The position numbers and the translations under genes are program-made. Under the pieces are notes generated by a model, which worked only from the letters and a program-made list of their open reading frames with translations, was not told the DNA's origin and made no database searches. A stretch of 64,000 nucleotides of DNA from CAZOOR01 sp964581505 (GTDB lineage: Bacteria; Bacteroidota; Ignavibacteria; Kapaibacteriales; UBA2268). Shown piece by piece: positions 62,650-64,000 of the stretch (positions are counted from its first letter, which is position 1; the number at the start of each line of letters is the position of its first letter). The stretch spans positions 1 through 64,000 of the forward strand of contig CAZOOR010000002.1 of the NCBI GenBank assembly GCA_964581505.1, written 5' to 3'.

Positions 62650-63615
62650 TTATATATTTTTCAAAATTTCAATTCCGGGAATTTCTTCCTCTTTGTAATC
62701 CTTTACGTCAAACCAGTGCATTTCGGAAATTTTTCTAAACCAGGTCATTTGGCGTTTTGCATAACGTCTTGTATTCTTTTTAATTTCTTCGATTGCTTCT
62801 TTTTCCGTACATTTCCTATTAATATATGCCAGTGTCTCCTTATAACCAACAGTATTTAAGCTATTGAGTTCCGGTGAATAACCCATTTTAAGTATTTTCA
62901 CTGTTTCGTCAAGCAATCCGTTCCGCCACATCAATTCCGAACGCAAGTTAATTCTTTCGTAAAGTTTTTCCCGCTCAAAATTAATACCAAAATACTTATA
63001 ATTAAAATTTCTTTTTGTTTTTTTCTGTTTGCGAGAATTCAAGATTGATTCTCCATAGGTATAATAATACTCCAATGCACGTAGAACACGGCGTGGATTC
63101 TTATCCTGATATTTTTCGGCAGCAGCTTTATCTATTTTTTCCAATTCCATATATAGGTAATCGCGCCCCTTTTTTTCAAGTTTCTCATTCAAAAATGAAC
63201 GAATCCCTTTCAATGCAATATTCTCGTCCTGAGCAAATAAACCTTCGCAAAGAGATTGAATATACAGACCGGAACCACCGACAACAACCGGCAATTTCCC
63301 TCTTGAAAAAATATCTTCAACAATTCTCTCTGCCTCATCGCCAAAACGTCCTGCATTGTAGTCCTCGTCAGGTGCCAGTATATCAATGAAATGATGTTTA
63401 ACAGATTTCAGTTCATCATCACTTGGTTTTGCAGTACATATATTCATAAATTTATAAATCTGCCGCGAATCCGCCGAAACAATTTCCAGAGGTATAATTT
63501 CAGCAAGACGCAAAGATAATCCTGTTTTACCGGAAGCCGTGGGACCGGTTATCACGGGTACAGTCTTACTTTCCAGCAGTTCACTGAATTTACTATTTAT
63601 ATCACTTATTTCCAA
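62650..63615 (-). CDS. miaA: tRNA dimethylallyltransferase
   Basis: MiaA transfers dimethylallyl to A37 of tRNAs reading U-starting codons. The 321 residues have the P-loop GPTASGKT at 24-31, the ADSRQIYKFMNICTAKP segment near 49-65 and VVVGGSGLYIQSL near 113-125. The start is a TTG codon at 63615: a GGAG ribosome-binding site 8 nt upstream supports it, and no in-frame ATG precedes the P-loop. It leads miaA-dacB. Family length is normal. Confidence 0.94.
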   Translation of the reverse strand: MEISDINSKFSELLESKTVPVITGPTASGKTGLSLRLAEIIPLEIVSADSRQIYKFMNICTAKPSDDELKSVKHHFIDILAPDEDYNAGRFGDEAERIVEDIFSRGKLPVVVGGSGLYIQSLCEGLFAQDENIALKGIRSFLNEKLEKKGRDYLYMELEKIDKAAAEKYQDKNPRRVLRALEYYYTYGESILNSRKQKKTKRNFNYKYFGINFEREKLYERINLRSELMWRNGLLDETVKILKMGYSPELNSLNTVGYKETLAYINRKCTEKEAIEEIKKNTRRYAKRQMTWFRKISEMHWFDVKDYKEEEIPGIEILKNI

Positions 63616-63706
63616 TTTGCTAACTCCATAATATCAATTTAACCAATCATTATTGGCATTCAAAATTTATTATTTCATTAGTTCAAAATATACTAATTTG
63701 CAAAAT

Positions 63707-64000
63707 TTAAATAAGAGAGTGAATGACATTGGTAACAACACCCCAGACCTCGAAATTCATCTGCGAGGTTATTTCAATAGGCTTGTAATGCGGATTTTCT
63801 GCTAATAGGAATAGTTTATTCCTACTCTTCCTCATTCTTTTAACAAGTAATTCACCGTCAATAACGGCTATAACGATATGATTATCCTTCGGTTCAATAC
63901 TGCGGTCAACAACAAGTATATCGCCTGAATGTATACCGGCTTTTAGCATTGAATCGCCTGTTACGCGTACAAAAAATGTAGCAGGCGGGTTTTTAATAAG
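63707..64000 (-). CDS. umuD: UmuD/LexA-type S24 peptidase (5' end outside the window)
   Basis: The frame is open to the window edge; about 97 residues are visible, lacking the N-terminus. It shows the self-cleaving S24 catalytic serine in VRVTGDSMLKAGIHSGDILV and the catalytic lysine in IDGELLVKRM, as in UmuD. SOS-type UmuD is cut with RecA and activates the UmuC polymerase. Downstream on this strand the next gene is miaA, not umuC, so any polymerase partner must be elsewhere. It could also be a short LexA-like repressor; the missing N-terminus would decide. Confidence 0.8.
   Translation of the reverse strand, partial: LIKNPPATFFVRVTGDSMLKAGIHSGDILVVDRSIEPKDNHIVIAVIDGELLVKRMRKSRNKLFLLAENPHYKPIEITSQMNFEVWGVVTNVIHSLI

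Overview
The window reads as chromosomal DNA of a low-GC member of the Bacteroidota/Chlorobiota (FCB) group. The evidence is two very large secreted proteins with type IX secretion C-terminal signals, the T9SS regulator PorX, TAnnTTTG-type -7 promoter elements before many genes, an F-ATPase operon without the beta and epsilon subunits, a split glycine-cleavage P protein, and heptose (LPS) and c-di-AMP genes. It could be a Kapabacteria- or Ignavibacteria-like lineage, but no rRNA or other decisive marker is present, so that placement is inference. I see no tRNA, rRNA, CRISPR array, prophage or intact insertion sequence.

Layout. 1-224: gene-free DNA with REP-like hairpins. 0.2-10 kb: acyl-CoA metabolism (two divergent acyl-CoA dehydrogenases, a carboxylate symporter with an unusual extracytoplasmic insert, and the fused B12 mutase IcmF) running into argS and a small HhH protein. 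10-11.9 kb: a MNT/HepT toxin-antitoxin pair whose toxin gene has an in-frame stop, a small outer-membrane protein and degenerate repeats. 11.9-16.9 kb (minus strand): nuoG-nuoH-nuoI, then ruvA with a degenerate HisA homologue. 16.9-23.3 kb: two tandem paralogous T9SS-exported beta-propeller proteins. 23.5-27.2 kb: phoH-cdaA-pcm with overlapping ends, and two coiled-coil lipoproteins. 27.4-31.6 kb: valS and a nuoF separated from nuoGHI. 31.6-34.4 kb: rnr-radC. 34.4-40.1 kb: a secreted TonB-C-like protein with a leader ORF, a glycosyltransferase, an M2-type peptidase and porX. 40.4-45.5 kb: gap-pgk, gcvPA, a DivIC/FtsB-like protein and a ROK protein without its zinc motif. 45.5-52.6 kb: envelope and polysaccharide functions (heparinase-like, HicB-like, CPBP protease, TPR, NamZ-type muramidase, phosphodiester glycosidase). 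52.7-60 kb: an enoyl-CoA hydratase leading into atpZ, an AtpI-like gene, atpB, E, F, H, A, then hldD and atpG. 60.1-64 kb: an outer-membrane barrel, dacB, miaA and a partial umuD.

How it fits together. The metabolic genes suggest an aerobic or respiring heterotroph that handles short and branched acyl-CoAs (IcmF, ACADs, crotonase), feeds electrons into complex I and makes ATP with an F-ATPase whose c subunit looks proton-coupled. The envelope genes (PBP4, NamZ, HldD, glycosyltransferase, T9SS cargo, PorX) describe a diderm cell with LPS and type IX secretion. The observations most worth checking are the HisA homologue that has lost its phosphate-binding motifs, hldD embedded in the ATP synthase operon, the phoH-cdaA-pcm coupling, the extracytoplasmic insert in the DAACS symporter and the nonsense-mutated HepT. 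I found no clearly new multi-gene system; most of the window is housekeeping DNA with local oddities.
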